Assembly (NCBI GenBank): GCA_014896375.1
Contig: JADBKN010000003.1
Span: 1-50,323 of the forward strand
Reading direction: 5' to 3'
DNA length: 50,323 nt
Source of the DNA: Bacillota bacterium
GTDB taxonomy: Bacteria; Bacillota; Sulfobacillia; RBS10-35; Bu92
A model generated the notes under the pieces. That model worked only from the letters and a program-made list of their open reading frames with translations. It was not told the origin of the DNA and did not search any database. The translations under genes and the position numbers were made by a program. This document shows, in pieces, positions 38,078 to 49,108 of the stretch (the first letter of the stretch is position 1; each line of letters begins with the position of its first letter).

Positions 38078-39307
38078 TCAGGCGCGGCGCAGGCGCACGA
38101 AGCGGCGGCGGCCCACCTGCAAGACCGCCCCGTCCTCCCACGCCGGCGCGCCGTCGATGCCGGCCACCCGCGCGCCATCGAGGCGCACGGCACCTTCCGC
38201 GACCAGCCGCCGCGCCTCGCTCTTGCTTGCGGCGAGGCCCGCCGCGCACAGCATCTCCACGATGCCCAATCCCGGCTGCAGCCGCACCTCCGGCATCTCC
38301 TCCGGCAGCTCGCGCCGCTGGAAGACGCGCCGGAAGTGCGCTTCCGCCGCCTCCGCGGCCGCGGCGCCGTGGTAGAGGCGCACGATCTCCCTCGCGAGGC
38401 GCATCTTGGCGTCCCGAGGGTTCAGCCGCCCCGCCGCCATGTCCCTCTCCATGGTGCGGATCTCCGCCAGCGGCACGTCGGTGACCAGCTCCAGGTAGCG
38501 GGCGATGAGCGCGTCCGGCAGGGACATGGCCTTGCCGTACATCTCCTCGGGCGGCTCGTCGATGCCGATGTAGTTGCCGAGGCTCTTGCTCATCTTTTGG
38601 ACGCCGTCGAGCCCCTCAAGGAGCGGCATGCTCATCAGGATCTCCGGCTCGAGCCCGTAATGCCGCTGGATCTGGCGCGCCATGAGGATGTTGAAGGTCT
38701 GGTCGGTGCCGCCGAGCTCCACATCGATGCGCAGCGCCACGGAGTCGTAGCCCTGCATGAGCGGGTAGAAGAATTCGTGCAGGGAGATGGGGCGCTCCTC
38801 CCGGAAGCGCCGGGCGAAGTCGTCGCGCTCCAGGAGGCGCGCGACCGTCACGCCCGCCGCGAGGCGCACGACGTCCTCGAAGCGTAGCGGCGCGAGCCAC
38901 TCAGAGTTGAAGGTCACTCGCGTGCGTCGCGGGTCGAGGATCTTGAACACCTGCGTCTCGTACGTGCGCGCGTTCTCCGCGACCTCCTCCGCGCTCAGCT
39001 GGCGCCGCGTCTCCGATTTGTCGGTGGGGTCGCCGATGCGCCCCGTGAAGTCCCCGATGACGAAGTAGACCTCGTGGCCGAGGTCCTGGAACTGGCGCAG
39101 CTTGCGCAGCACCACCGTGTGCCCGAGGTGGATGTCCGGCGCGGTGGGGTCGGCGCCCAGCTTCACGCGCAGCGGCCGCCGGGCGGCGATGGCCGCGGCC
39201 AGGCGGTCGCGCAGCTCCTCCTCCGACACGATCTGGACAGCCCCGCGCCGCAGGAGCTCCAGCTGGCTCTCGGCCTCGCGCAGGATGCCGGGATCTTGGA
39301 CCATCAT
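38078..39307 (-). CDS. tyrS: Tyrosyl-tRNA synthetase
   Basis: 409 residues. The class I signatures are PDIHLGHTVVLRKL (HIGH) and QKMSKSLGNY (KMSKS), followed by a C-terminal S4 RNA-binding domain (EARRLVAEGAVRLDGARV). Its motifs look closer to the TyrZ-type bacterial enzyme than to the E. coli type. ATG 39307 lies 8 bases after GGATGGAG; a second ATG follows directly at 39304. No T-box leader fits in the short space to the promoter. Confidence 0.95.
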   Translation of the reverse strand: MMVQDPGILREAESQLELLRRGAVQIVSEEELRDRLAAAIAARRPLRVKLGADPTAPDIHLGHTVVLRKLRQFQDLGHEVYFVIGDFTGRIGDPTDKSETRRQLSAEEVAENARTYETQVFKILDPRRTRVTFNSEWLAPLRFEDVVRLAAGVTVARLLERDDFARRFREERPISLHEFFYPLMQGYDSVALRIDVELGGTDQTFNILMARQIQRHYGLEPEILMSMPLLEGLDGVQKMSKSLGNYIGIDEPPEEMYGKAMSLPDALIARYLELVTDVPLAEIRTMERDMAAGRLNPRDAKMRLAREIVRLYHGAAAAEAAEAHFRRVFQRRELPEEMPEVRLQPGLGIVEMLCAAGLAASKSEARRLVAEGAVRLDGARVAGIDGAPAWEDGAVLQVGRRRFVRLRRA

Positions 39308-39341
39308 GCCGACGTCTCCATCCGAGGAAAGTTCGTGGAAC

Positions 39342-39347
39342 ATCATA
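39342..39347 (-). promoter_or_regulatory. Extended -10 promoter element of tyrS
   Basis: On the minus strand TGCTATGAT forms an extended -10 (TGnTATGAT). It lies about 35 bases before the tyrS start, leaving a leader of under 30 bases. No -35 match is visible, as expected for an extended -10 promoter. Confidence 0.6.
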
Positions 39348-39385
39348 GCATGTCGCCCGGCGGCGGGCCGCGTCGGCGCGTTATG

Positions 39386-39391
39386 TATAAT
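39386..39391 (+). promoter_or_regulatory. -10 element (TATAAT) of the PBP-coaA operon
   Basis: A consensus TATAAT hexamer lies 25 bases before the GTG start at 39417, divergent from the tyrS promoter. An in-frame ATG at 39390 overlaps this element, which is why it is rejected as the start. Confidence 0.6.
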
Positions 39392-39416
39392 GAAGCGTGT
39401 TCGGGAGGGCGAGGCT

Positions 39417-42068
39417 GTGACCGGATCGCGTCGTGAACGTCGACGAGACCGCCGCCAGGACCGCGCAGGTCGCCGGCGCGTGCGCTGGGGGCGCGTGCTG
39501 CTGCTCGCCGCGCTCCTCGTCCTCCTCGCCGGGGGCGGCGCGGCCGCGGCGATCATCGTCGACGCCGTGCGCACGCTGCCGTCCATCGAACAGCTGCGGC
39601 CGCAGCCGGCCCTCACCTCCATCATCTACGACATCCACGGCAACCCGGCCGTGGAGATCCCGGCCATCGAGAACCGCCTGCCGGTCGACATCGACAAGGT
39701 GCCCAAGGACGTGCAGGACGCGTTCGTCGCCATCGAGGATGCGCGCTTCTGGCAGCATCACGGCATCGACGTCATCGGCATCGCGCGCGCCGCGCTGCGC
39801 GACCTCACCGGCGGCAGCCTGCAGGGCGGCAGTACCATCACGCAACAGCTGGCGCGCAACGCCTTCCCGATCGGCACGCAGCGCACGCTCAAGCGCAAGG
39901 TGCAGGAGGCCATCCTCGCCATCGAGCTGGAGCGCACGATGACGAAGAAGGAGATCCTCCAGGCCTACCTCACCTGGGTGCCCTTCGGCAACCATGCCTT
40001 CGGGATCGAGGCGGCGGCGCGCACATATTTCAATAAGCCCGCGAGCGAGCTGACACTTGAGGAAGGTGCGTTGCTCGCCGCACTGCCGAACGCGCCCTCC
40101 GCGCTCAACCCCTTCGTGCACCCGGAGGCGGCCTTGGAGCGGCGCAACCTCGTGCTGGACCGCATGGCGGAGCTCGGCTTCATCCCGCGCGCGGAGGCCG
40201 AGGCGGCGAAGAAGAAGCCGCTCGGCGTCGTGCGCGGGGCGGTGACCGGTCCGAACGACTACAAGTACCCGTACTTCGTCGACTACGTCATCGACCAGCT
40301 GGAGGCCAAGGGCTTCACCGACCAGCAGATCTTCAGCGGCGGCCTGCGCGTCTACACCACCCTGGACCCGCAGGTGCAGGAATCCATCGAGAAGGCGGTG
40401 GCCGACAACTTCGCCGCCCTCGCCAAGACGGACAAGAAGTTCGCGCCGGACGCGCAACCGGAGATCGAGACGGCCGCCGTGATCCTCGACCAGAAGACCG
40501 GCTACATCCTCGGCATGGTCGGCGGGCGCAAGCATGAGCACGCGCGGGACCTGAACCGCGTGTGGCAGGCGCAGCACCAGCCCGGCTCGGCCATCAAGCC
40601 GCTGGCCGTCTACACGCCGGCCTTCGCGCTCGGCTACACGCCGGCGACGGTCATCGACGACCGCCCCTACCTCATCAAGACCCCGGGCGCGCCGGCCTGG
40701 GTGCCGCAGAACTACGACAACACCTACCAGGGTCTCACGACGATCCGCGAGGCCGTGCGGCGCTCGGTGAACGCGGTGGCGGCCGAGACGCTGCAGATGA
40801 TCGGCGTGGACAACGGCCTTGAGTACGCGCAGAAGCTCGGCCTCGTCCACCTCGACCCGAAGCTCGACCGCGTCCCCTCCCTGGCGCTGGGCGGCGTCAC
40901 CTACGGCCTCACGCCGCTCGAGATGGCCGTCGCCTACGCCACGCTGGCGAACGGCGGCGTGCGCACGGAACCGATGGCCATCCTCAAGGTCACGGACAGC
41001 CAGGGCCACGTCCTCACCGACGGCAGCGGCAAGCCGGCCGAGTACGCACCGAAGTTCACACCCGTCGTGAGCCCCCAGGTGGCGTACCTCATGACGGACG
41101 TGCTGCGCAGCGTTGTCGATCCCTACCCGAGCGCCACGGGCTGGATCCTGCCCTTCGGCACGGCGCCCGCGGCGCACATCGACGGCTGGCCGGTGGCCGG
41201 CAAGACAGGCACCACGAGCGAGGAGAGGTCGGTCTGGTTCGCGGGCTACACCCCGCGGTACACCGGAGTGGTCTGGATCGGCTACGACCACGAGCGCAAG
41301 CTCGGCAACGCCGCGTCCGGCGGCCGCTGGGCGGCGCCGATCTGGCACGACATGATGGCCGGCGCGCTCAAGGGCCTCCAGCCCGAGGACTTCCCGCGCC
41401 CGGACGGCATCGTCGAGCGCGAGATCGACATCAAATCCGGCAAGCTGGCCGGGCCGGACACGCCGCCGCAGTACCGGCGCACTGAGGTCTTCATCGCCGG
41501 CACGGAGCCGACGGACGTGAGTGACGTCTGGGTGACGCGCCAGGTGGCGCAGGGCCATCCGGACCAGCTCTGGTCCCCCGGCTGCCCGTACCCGCCCGTC
41601 ACGCAGAGCTTCCTGCAACGGCCGCCCTTCGGTCTCGAGCAGGTGAAGCCGATCGCGCAGGCCTATTTCGGCGCGCGCTACACCGACCAGCGGGCCATCA
41701 ACTGGATCCCGAAGGACATGTGGCTCGCCCCGCCCACCCAGACGTGCGGCGGCGGCCAGGCGCCGCCGGCCTCAAGTGAGACATCGGCCGCCCCGCCGAT
41801 CACCATCACCGTCACGGTGAGCCGCCACCGCATCGAGCCGCAGGCCATCGAGGCGCGCGTGGGCCAGCAGGTGACGCTCGTCTTGCGCAACGCCGACGCC
41901 GACGTGGCGCACGAGCTGAAGGTGGACGGCTGGGACTTCGACGTCAAGCTCCCGCCCGGCCAAACGGTAACGGTGACGGTCGTGCCGAAGAAAGCGGAGG
42001 CGCCGACGATGCGCTGCGTGGAAGAGGGTCACGTCGACGAACTGGCTCGCTGGTTCATCACCGAATAG
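39417..42068 (+). CDS. Class A penicillin-binding protein (PBP1A type) with C-terminal cupredoxin-like domain
   Basis: 883 residues. A basic cytoplasmic tail (1-24) and one transmembrane helix (about 26-50) lead to a GT51 glycosyltransferase with catalytic Glu107 in [12 protein letters not shown] and [15 protein letters not shown] at 136-150. The transpeptidase has SAIK (Ser391, Lys394), SVN (450-452) and KTGTT (596-600). It polymerises and crosslinks peptidoglycan. From about 793 a separate Greek-key-like domain follows a Ser/Ala/Pro linker: [20 protein letters not shown], then [10 protein letters not shown] and MRCVEEGH. His832, Cys867 and His872 sit where cupredoxin copper ligands lie. GGGAGG is 8 bases before GTG 39417. 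I know of no standard PBP with such a domain. Confidence 0.93.
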   Translation: MTGSRRERRRDRRQDRAGRRRVRWGRVLLLAALLVLLAGGGAAAAIIVDAVRTLPSIEQLRPQPALTSIIYDIHGNPAVEIPAIENRLPVDIDKVPKDVQDAFVAIEDARFWQHHGIDVIGIARAALRDLTGGSLQGGSTITQQLARNAFPIGTQRTLKRKVQEAILAIELERTMTKKEILQAYLTWVPFGNHAFGIEAAARTYFNKPASELTLEEGALLAALPNAPSALNPFVHPEAALERRNLVLDRMAELGFIPRAEAEAAKKKPLGVVRGAVTGPNDYKYPYFVDYVIDQLEAKGFTDQQIFSGGLRVYTTLDPQVQESIEKAVADNFAALAKTDKKFAPDAQPEIETAAVILDQKTGYILGMVGGRKHEHARDLNRVWQAQHQPGSAIKPLAVYTPAFALGYTPATVIDDRPYLIKTPGAPAWVPQNYDNTYQGLTTIREAVRRSVNAVAAETLQMIGVDNGLEYAQKLGLVHLDPKLDRVPSLALGGVTYGLTPLEMAVAYATLANGGVRTEPMAILKVTDSQGHVLTDGSGKPAEYAPKFTPVVSPQVAYLMTDVLRSVVDPYPSATGWILPFGTAPAAHIDGWPVAGKTGTTSEERSVWFAGYTPRYTGVVWIGYDHERKLGNAASGGRWAAPIWHDMMAGALKGLQPEDFPRPDGIVEREIDIKSGKLAGPDTPPQYRRTEVFIAGTEPTDVSDVWVTRQVAQGHPDQLWSPGCPYPPVTQSFLQRPPFGLEQVKPIAQAYFGARYTDQRAINWIPKDMWLAPPTQTCGGGQAPPASSETSAAPPITITVTVSRHRIEPQAIEARVGQQVTLVLRNADADVAHELKVDGWDFDVKLPPGQTVTVTVVPKKAEAPTMRCVEEGHVDELARWFITE

Positions 42069-42096
42069 ACTGCCGAAACCGAGGGGCGCGCAACCG

Positions 42097-43026
42097 GTGC
42101 CGATCTCGCCGTTCATCGAGTTCCGCCGCGAGGAGTGGGCGGCCCTGCGGGCCACGACGCCGCTCACCCTGTCCGAGAGCGACCTCGACCGCCTGCGCGG
42201 GCTGAACGAGCGCCTCTCCATGGACGAAGTCGTAGAGATCTACCTGCCGCTCTCCCGGCTGCTCAACCTCTACGTGGCCGCCACGCAGGACCTGCACCGG
42301 GCGACGCAGACCTTCCTCGGCAACCTCGGCACCAAGGTGCCGTTCGTGATCGGCATCGCCGGCAGCGTGGCCGTGGGCAAGAGCACGACGGCCCGCATCC
42401 TGCAGGCGCTCCTCTCCCGCTGGCCGCAGAGCCCGCGCGTGGACCTCGTCACCACCGACGGCTTCCTCTACCCCAACCGGGTCCTGGAGGAGCGCGGTCT
42501 CATGCAGCGCAAGGGCTTCCCGGAGAGCTACGACGTGCGCCGGCTCCTGCAGTTCATGTCCGACCTGAAATCCGGGGTGCCCGAGGTGCGCGCGCCGGTG
42601 TATTCGCACCTGCACTACGACATCGTGCCCGGCGAGTATCAGGTGGTGCGGCAGCCGGACATCGTCATCGTCGAGGGGCTCAACGTGCTGCAGACGGGGC
42701 CGTCCGGCAAGGGGCCGCGCGTGTTCGTCTCCGACTTCTTCGACTTCTCCATCTACGTGGACGCCGACCCCGACCTCATCCGCGGCTGGTACGTCGAGCG
42801 CTTCCTGAAGTTGCGCGAGACGACCTTCCGCGACCCCTCCTCCTACTTCCACCGTTACGCCGATCTGACGACCGAGGAGGCGGTGGAGACGGCGCGGCGC
42901 ATCTGGGAGGAGATCAACCACAAGAACCTTGTGGAGAACATCCTGCCCACGCGCTGGCGCGCGCGGCTCATCCTGGAGAAGGGGCCCGATCACGCCGTGC
43001 AGCGGGTGATGCTGCGGAAGGTGTAA
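42097..43026 (+). CDS. coaA: Pantothenate kinase, type I
   Basis: 309 residues. The P-loop GSVAVGKST lies in [17 protein letters not shown], followed by [19 protein letters not shown] and the [12 protein letters not shown] region, all typical of E. coli-type CoaA. It phosphorylates pantothenate, the first step to CoA, which the CoA-heavy catabolic operons in this window would need. GAGGGG is 10 bases before GTG 42097. It follows the PBP gene by 28 bases and is convergent with fumC. Confidence 0.95.
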   Translation: MPISPFIEFRREEWAALRATTPLTLSESDLDRLRGLNERLSMDEVVEIYLPLSRLLNLYVAATQDLHRATQTFLGNLGTKVPFVIGIAGSVAVGKSTTARILQALLSRWPQSPRVDLVTTDGFLYPNRVLEERGLMQRKGFPESYDVRRLLQFMSDLKSGVPEVRAPVYSHLHYDIVPGEYQVVRQPDIVIVEGLNVLQTGPSGKGPRVFVSDFFDFSIYVDADPDLIRGWYVERFLKLRETTFRDPSSYFHRYADLTTEEAVETARRIWEEINHKNLVENILPTRWRARLILEKGPDHAVQRVMLRKV

Positions 43027-43036
43027 GGGGGCCCGC

Positions 43037-44434
<1,398 letters not shown>

Positions 44435-44460
44435 CGTCTGTATGGCCTCCTTCGTCTGGT

Positions 44461-46929
44461 TCAATCGCGCAGGCGGGCGACGGTCGTCCCGGGTCCGCCT
44501 TCATCGGCCGCGCCGGGGCGGAACGAGTCGACCAGGCGGTGCGTCGCGAGGAAGCGGCGCACGGCCTGGCGCAAGGCGCCGGTGCCCTTGCCGTGGACGA
44601 GGCGCACCGTCCGCAGCCCGGCGAGGTAGGCGTCGTCGAGATACTTGTCCACAAGCGGCAGCGCCTCGTCCACCGTGAGCCCGTGGAGGTCGAGCTCCGG
44701 GCGGATCTCCCGCGCCTTGGCGCCGGCCAGCTGGACGTGCGTGCCGCCGCCGCCGTGCCCTGCGGGCGGGCGGCGCCCCCCGGCGCCGCGCGCGCCACCG
44801 CCCCCGCTTCCGGCTGCGGCGCCGTCCGTGGGCGCCACGGCCAGGTCCGAGCGCGGCACGTGCACGCGCATCACGCCCACCCGCACGGCCACCTGGTCCT
44901 CCGCGTCCGGCGGCGCGAGTACCTCGCCCTCCAACCGCAGGCTGCGCACGTACACGGTGCGTCCGGGCACGAGCTCCCCCGGCTCCGGCACGCGCCCCGC
45001 CGCCGCGCGCCCGTCACCGGCGGAGGCGGCGGCCGGCGCCTCCGCCAGCGCGCGCTCCCTCCGGCGGAGCTCCGCCAGCGCCGCCTCCGCGCGCGCCGCC
45101 GCCTCGGCCGCCGACTCCTCCTCCAGGCGGCGCCGCGCCTCGGCCACGAGAGCCTCCGCCTCCGCGCGCGCGCGCCGCACGAGCGCCTGGGCCTTCTCCC
45201 GCGCCTCGCGCGCGAGACTGTCTCGCTCCCTCTCCAGGGCTTCCAGACGGCGGCGCGCGGCCGCCGCCTGCTCGTCCGCCTCCCGGCGCGCGCGCTCGGC
45301 GGCGTCGCGCTCGCGGCGGAGCTCGTCGCGCAGCGCGGCGAGCTCCTCAAGGAGATCGGCCACCTCCCGGCTCTCCGCGGAGAGGTGCGCGCGCGCCCGC
45401 TCCAGGATCTCCTCCGGCAGGCCGAGGCGTGCCGCGATGGCGAACGCGTGGCTCTTCCCCGGCAGGCCGATGACGAGCCGGTACGTGGGCCGCAGCGTGT
45501 CGGCGTCGAACTCCACGGAGGCGTTGCGCATGCCCGGCTCGCGGTGGGCGAAGGCCTTGAGCTCGGAGTAGTGCGTCGTCGCCATGGTGAGGCAGCCGCG
45601 CTCCTGGAAGGCCTGCAGGATGGCCATGGCCAGGGCCGCGCCCTCCTGCGGGTCGGTGCCGGCGCCGAGCTCGTCGAGGAGCACGAGCGCCCCCGGGCGC
45701 GCGCGGCGCACCATCTCCACGATGTGGCTCATGTGCGAGGAGAAGGTGGAGAGGCTCTGGGCCACGCCCTGCTCGTCCCCCGCGTCGCAGAAGACCTGGG
45801 GGAAGACGGGCAGGCGGCTGCCCGGCCGCGCCGGCACGTGCAGGCCGCACTGCGCCATGAGCGCGAAGAGCCCCACCGTCTTGAGGGAGACCGTCTTGCC
45901 GCCGGTGTTGGGCCCCGTGATGACGAGCGTGCGGATCTCGCCGCCCAGGCGCACGTCGATCGGCACGACGGGCCCGGTGAGCAGCGGGTGGCGGGCGCCG
46001 CGCAGCTCGACGAGGTCGCCGTCCAGCCCCTCCGGCTCCACGGCGTCCATCTCGGCGCTCAGGCGCGCGCGGGCCGCGATCAGGTCGAAGTCGCCCAGCG
46101 CCTCCACCGTGGACCGCAGTGCCGCCGCCTCCGCGCGCACGCGCGCGCCGAGCTCATCCAGGATGCGCTCCTCCTCCTCCCGGATGAGGGCTTCCAGGCG
46201 GCGCAGCTCGTTGTTCACCTCGACGACGGCCATCGGCTCGATGAAGACGGTCGCGCCCGAGGAGGAGGTGTCGTGCACGACGCCCGGCACCTGCGCGCGG
46301 TGCTCGGCTTTCACAGGGACCACATAGCGACCGCCCCTCAGGGTGACGAGCGGCTCCTGGAGGAAGGGCGCGAGCGCCGGGGAGCGCGCGAGGGAGTCGA
46401 GGCGCTCGCGCAGGCGTGCGCTGAGCGTGCGGTGCTGGCGGCGCAGGCGGGCGAGGTCGGGGCTGGCGTCGTCGCGCAGGGCGGCGTCCGCGTCGACGGC
46501 CGCCTCGATGGCTGCCGCGAGGGCGGTGTGATCGCCGAGCGTTTCAGCACGGTCGGCGAGCGCCGGCGCCGCCTCCCGGCGGGCGCGCAGGTGGCGCGCG
46601 AGGCGCGCGGCCGCGCGCGCGGTGGACGCGACGGCCCAGAGCTCCGCCGCCTCCAGCCGGCCGCTCTTCTCGGCGCGCGCCACGGCGGCGCGGATGTCCC
46701 GCGCGCCCTCAAACGGCAGCGGCTGTCCGGCATCCAGGAGGAGGCGCGCCTCCGTGGTCTCCGCCTGCGCGCGGCGCACAGCCAGCCGCCCCGCCGCGGG
46801 CCGCAGCGCGCGCACCCTCTCTTCGCCCATGGGCGTGGCCGTGCGCGCCGCCAGGCGGTCCACGATGGCAGGAAAGTCCAGCGCCGCGAGCGTGCGCTCC
46901 GTCGTCTCCAGCTCCGCTGACATCGTCAT
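44461..46929 (-). CDS. mutS2: MutS2 endonuclease/ribosome-collision ATPase
   Basis: 822 residues. Walker A is GPNTGGKT at 339-346, Walker B is LVLLDELGAGTDP, and a long coiled coil (about 510-640) rich in Arg/Glu/Ala leads to a KOW-like segment and a C-terminal Smr domain (LDLHGLTVDEAL from 746, HGKG at 779). MutS2 restrains recombination in some species and splits collided ribosomes in B. subtilis. ATG 46929 overlaps the mntH stop; ATG 46923 is an alternative. The reading frame is open far upstream, but that part lies antiparallel in phase to mntH codons and is not MutS2-like. Confidence 0.95.
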   Translation of the reverse strand: MTMSAELETTERTLAALDFPAIVDRLAARTATPMGEERVRALRPAAGRLAVRRAQAETTEARLLLDAGQPLPFEGARDIRAAVARAEKSGRLEAAELWAVASTARAAARLARHLRARREAAPALADRAETLGDHTALAAAIEAAVDADAALRDDASPDLARLRRQHRTLSARLRERLDSLARSPALAPFLQEPLVTLRGGRYVVPVKAEHRAQVPGVVHDTSSSGATVFIEPMAVVEVNNELRRLEALIREEEERILDELGARVRAEAAALRSTVEALGDFDLIAARARLSAEMDAVEPEGLDGDLVELRGARHPLLTGPVVPIDVRLGGEIRTLVITGPNTGGKTVSLKTVGLFALMAQCGLHVPARPGSRLPVFPQVFCDAGDEQGVAQSLSTFSSHMSHIVEMVRRARPGALVLLDELGAGTDPQEGAALAMAILQAFQERGCLTMATTHYSELKAFAHREPGMRNASVEFDADTLRPTYRLVIGLPGKSHAFAIAARLGLPEEILERARAHLSAESREVADLLEELAALRDELRRERDAAERARREADEQAAAARRRLEALERERDSLAREAREKAQALVRRARAEAEALVAEARRRLEEESAAEAAARAEAALAELRRRERALAEAPAAASAGDGRAAAGRVPEPGELVPGRTVYVRSLRLEGEVLAPPDAEDQVAVRVGVMRVHVPRSDLAVAPTDGAAAGSGGGGARGAGGRRPPAGHGGGGTHVQLAGAKAREIRPELDLHGLTVDEALPLVDKYLDDAYLAGLRTVRLVHGKGTGALRQAVRRFLATHRLVDSFRPGAADEGGPGTTVARLRD

Positions 46930-48233
46930 CCCGCGCTTCCGGCGAGGGTCCCGTACAAAAGTAGCACGTTTGCCGCCACGATCAGGAGCCCCACGCCGGA
47001 CGCCAGCCACAGGGCCGGCCCACGCACCGGCCGGCCGCCCATCACCTGCGGGTTCGCGGCCAGGCAGAGCAGCGCCGCCACGGTGAACGGCAGCTGGAGG
47101 CTCAGGAAGACCTGGCTCAGCACCAGCATGCGGAAAGCGTCGATGCCCAGCGCGACCACGACGAGCGCAGGCACCATCGTCACGAGGCGCATCCAGAAGA
47201 CGCTCACCCGCCGCCCCACGAAGCCCTCGAGAATCGTCTGGCCAGCCAGCGTGCCCGTGACGGAGGAGGAGAGCCCGGCCGAAAGGAGCGCCACGGCGAA
47301 GGCGGCCGCAGCGAGGGGCCCGAGGAGCGGGACGAGCGTGCGGTGCGCACCTTCGATGGAATCCACGCTCAGACCGTGCCCGGCGAAGACGGCCGCCGCC
47401 ATGACGATCATCGAGGCGTTGACGAGCCACGCCACGTTCAGCGCCACCGCCGTGTCCGCGTAGGCGAAGCGCAGCGCGCGCCGGTTGTGCTCGTCGTCCC
47501 CCGGGCGGCGGCGGCTCAGCACCGCCGCAGAGTGCAGGAAGATGTTGTGCGGCATCACGGTGGCGCCGAGGATGCCGATGGCGACGAGCAGCGCGGACGG
47601 GGAGCCGAGCCGCGGCACGAGCGTGCCCACGGCGATGGCGTGCCAATCCGGCCGCGCGAGCCACACCTCCAGCACGTACGCCAGCCCCACCACGCCGACC
47701 ATGCCCAGCACCACAGCTTCCAGGCGGCGCGCGGCGCGGCCGGAGACGAAGAGGATGCCGAGCACCACGACGGCTGCGACGAACACCGCTGCGACGAGCG
47801 GGATGCCGAGCAGCAGGTGGAATCCGAGGGCCGCGCCGAGGAACTCGGCGAGGTCTGTGGCCATGGCCGCCAGCTCCGCCGTGACGAAGAAGCCCCACGC
47901 GACCCACGGCCGGAAGTGGCGCTTGGCGTTGGCCGCCAGGGAAGCGCCGCTGCGCATGCCCAGCGTGGCGGCGATGGCCTGGAGGAGAATGGCCATGAGG
48001 TTGCTGGCCAGGACGACCCACAGGAGCCGGTAACCGAAGTTCGACCCGGCCGCGATGTCCGTGGCCCAGTTGCCCGGGTCCATGTAGCCGACGCTGACGA
48101 GGAAGGCCGGCCCGAAGAACGGCAGCGCGCGGCGCACCCAGGCGGCGAGCGCCGCACCCGGCTGCGCGCGGCGCGGCGCGCCGCCGAGCGCTTCGGCACC
48201 GGCTTCCGTCCCTCCCCAACTCCCAGACGCCAT
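46926..48233 (-). CDS. mntH: NRAMP-family Mn2+/H+ transporter MntH
   Basis: 435 residues, about eleven transmembrane helices. The metal-site motifs are SVGYMDPGNWATD in helix 1 and GATVMPHNIFLHS in helix 6. It imports Mn2+ (or Fe2+) with protons. ATG 48233 is 9 bases after AAGGAG, better spaced than ATG 48239. It overlaps mutS2 by 4 bases and follows mntR by about 158 bases; the DtxR-type regulator next door is the likely controller. Confidence 0.95.
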   Translation of the reverse strand: MASGSWGGTEAGAEALGGAPRRAQPGAALAAWVRRALPFFGPAFLVSVGYMDPGNWATDIAAGSNFGYRLLWVVLASNLMAILLQAIAATLGMRSGASLAANAKRHFRPWVAWGFFVTAELAAMATDLAEFLGAALGFHLLLGIPLVAAVFVAAVVVLGILFVSGRAARRLEAVVLGMVGVVGLAYVLEVWLARPDWHAIAVGTLVPRLGSPSALLVAIGILGATVMPHNIFLHSAAVLSRRRPGDDEHNRRALRFAYADTAVALNVAWLVNASMIVMAAAVFAGHGLSVDSIEGAHRTLVPLLGPLAAAAFAVALLSAGLSSSVTGTLAGQTILEGFVGRRVSVFWMRLVTMVPALVVVALGIDAFRMLVLSQVFLSLQLPFTVAALLCLAANPQVMGGRPVRGPALWLASGVGLLIVAANVLLLYGTLAGSAG

Positions 48234-48317
48234 CGGCATCCTCTCCTTGTGAGCGGAGGCAGCTCATCGTTCACACGCGGCGGCGCTTGGGCCGCCGCGG
48301 GCGGCTCGGGGCCGTCG

Positions 48318-48387
48318 GCGCGGCGCGGGCTGCGGCGCGGCGCGGGCCGCGCATCGCGGAGCCCGCGCGGCGCGGGCCGCGCATCGC
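48318..48387. repeat. GC-rich direct repeats between mntR and mntH
   Basis: A perfect 23-base repeat occurs at 48335-48357 and 48365-48387, and a degenerate third copy starts at 48318. Each full copy contains the inverted arms GCGCGG and CCGCGC, so each can fold into a hairpin. They directly follow the mntR stop and may slow or end mntR transcription before mntH. The rest of 48234-48317 shows no gene. Confidence 0.7.
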
Positions 48388-48391
48388 AACC

Positions 48392-49042
48392 TCACGCGTG
48401 CACGGCGACGGCTCCGGCGACGCGGCCGCTGACCAGGATCTCGCGCCCGTCGCACTCAAGGCGCATGCTTCCGTCAAAGGGCTCCCGTTCCACGACGCGC
48501 ACACGCGCGCCCGGCTTGAGGCCGAGCTCCCCCAGATGGCGCAGAAGAGCCGCGTCGCGCTCCTCGACGAGCGCCACGACAGCCGTCTCGCCGACCTCCA
48601 CCGAGCCCAGCGGCCGCACCTCGATGTACGGCAGGCGGCCGTCGCGCGTGGGGATCGGGTGGCCGTGCGGGCAGGTGCGCGGCTCGCCCAGGAGCCCGGC
48701 GAAACGCTCGATCACCTCGGGCGGAAGCGCGTGTTCCAGCCGGTCGGCGATCTCGTGCACGCCCTCCCACGGAAGGTCGAGCAGGTCCGTGAGGAAGCGC
48801 TCCGCCAGTCGATGCCGGCGGATCAGCCCGAGCGCCAACGCCCGTCCGCGCTCCGAGAGGCTGACACCGCCGTACTCGCGGTACGACACCAGCCCTTCCT
48901 GCGCGAGGCGCTTAAACATGGCGGTCGTCGACGCCGCGGAGACGCCGAGCTCCTGCGCTACCTCGCCCGTTCCCGGGCGCCGCCCAAGGTCTTCAAGGCG
49001 GTAGATGGCGAGCAGGTAGTCTTCCATCGCCTGGCTGGCCAC
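48392..49042 (-). CDS. mntR: DtxR-family manganese-responsive regulator (MntR-like with SH3 domain)
   Basis: 216 residues. An N-terminal winged helix (TGEVAQELGVSAASTTAMFK, then RLAQEGLV) is followed by the metal-binding dimer domain and a FeoA/SH3-like domain (about 140-216). Metal ligands follow MntR rather than DtxR: Asp8 in MEDYLLAIY (Met in DtxR), His77, and Asp100, Glu103, His104 in ADRLEH where DtxR has Cys. This favours Mn2+, while the SH3 domain is an iron-regulator trait. GTG 49042 has AGGAG 10 bases upstream; a TTG at 49060 would place the ribosome site inside the gene. mntH follows. Confidence 0.88.
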   Translation of the reverse strand: MASQAMEDYLLAIYRLEDLGRRPGTGEVAQELGVSAASTTAMFKRLAQEGLVSYREYGGVSLSERGRALALGLIRRHRLAERFLTDLLDLPWEGVHEIADRLEHALPPEVIERFAGLLGEPRTCPHGHPIPTRDGRLPYIEVRPLGSVEVGETAVVALVEERDAALLRHLGELGLKPGARVRVVEREPFDGSMRLECDGREILVSGRVAGAVAVHA

Positions 49043-49067
49043 AGCGTTTCGACTCCTCAAACTCGAT

Positions 49068-49085
49068 TTTTAGTCGAGTCTAAAA
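49068..49085. promoter_or_regulatory. Probable MntR operator between mntR and thiN
   Basis: TTTTAG-N6-CTAAAA is a perfect inverted repeat with 6-base arms in the only AT-rich patch nearby, 26 bases before the mntR GTG. It overlaps a second stem (ACTCGA at 49061-49066 with TCGAGT at 49074-49079). AT-rich 18-base palindromes starting TTTAG are typical of DtxR-family sites. Autoregulation of mntR, and perhaps effects on thiN, is inferred. Confidence 0.55.
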
Positions 49086-49102
49086 CCGAGTCCATGGTAG
49101 CA

Positions 49103-49108
49103 TATGAT
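49103..49108 (+). promoter_or_regulatory. Probable -10 element of thiN
   Basis: TATGAT lies about 59 bases before the preferred TTG start. No clear -35 is present; the position 17 bases upstream falls on the right arm of the palindrome at 49068-49085, so the regulator could touch this promoter. Confidence 0.4.

Noticed and set aside
39308..39341. T-box leader for tyrS
   Set aside because: Fewer than 35 bases separate the probable transcription start from the start codon, far too few for a T-box.
39381..41618. 745-codon open frame antisense to the PBP gene
   Set aside because: The PBP motifs are unambiguous on the plus strand and the antisense product has no recognisable fold.
44539..46920. 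793-codon open frame antisense to mutS2
   Set aside because: The opposite strand encodes an intact MutS2. The antisense product is low-complexity Arg/Gly/Ala/His sequence typical of GC-rich shadows.
46930..48267. Upstream extension that would make mutS2 a 1268-residue protein
   Set aside because: This stretch is the mntH gene read in another frame of the same strand. The extension is Arg/Gly/Ala-rich without MutS2 similarity, and a coupled ATG at 46929 explains the true start.
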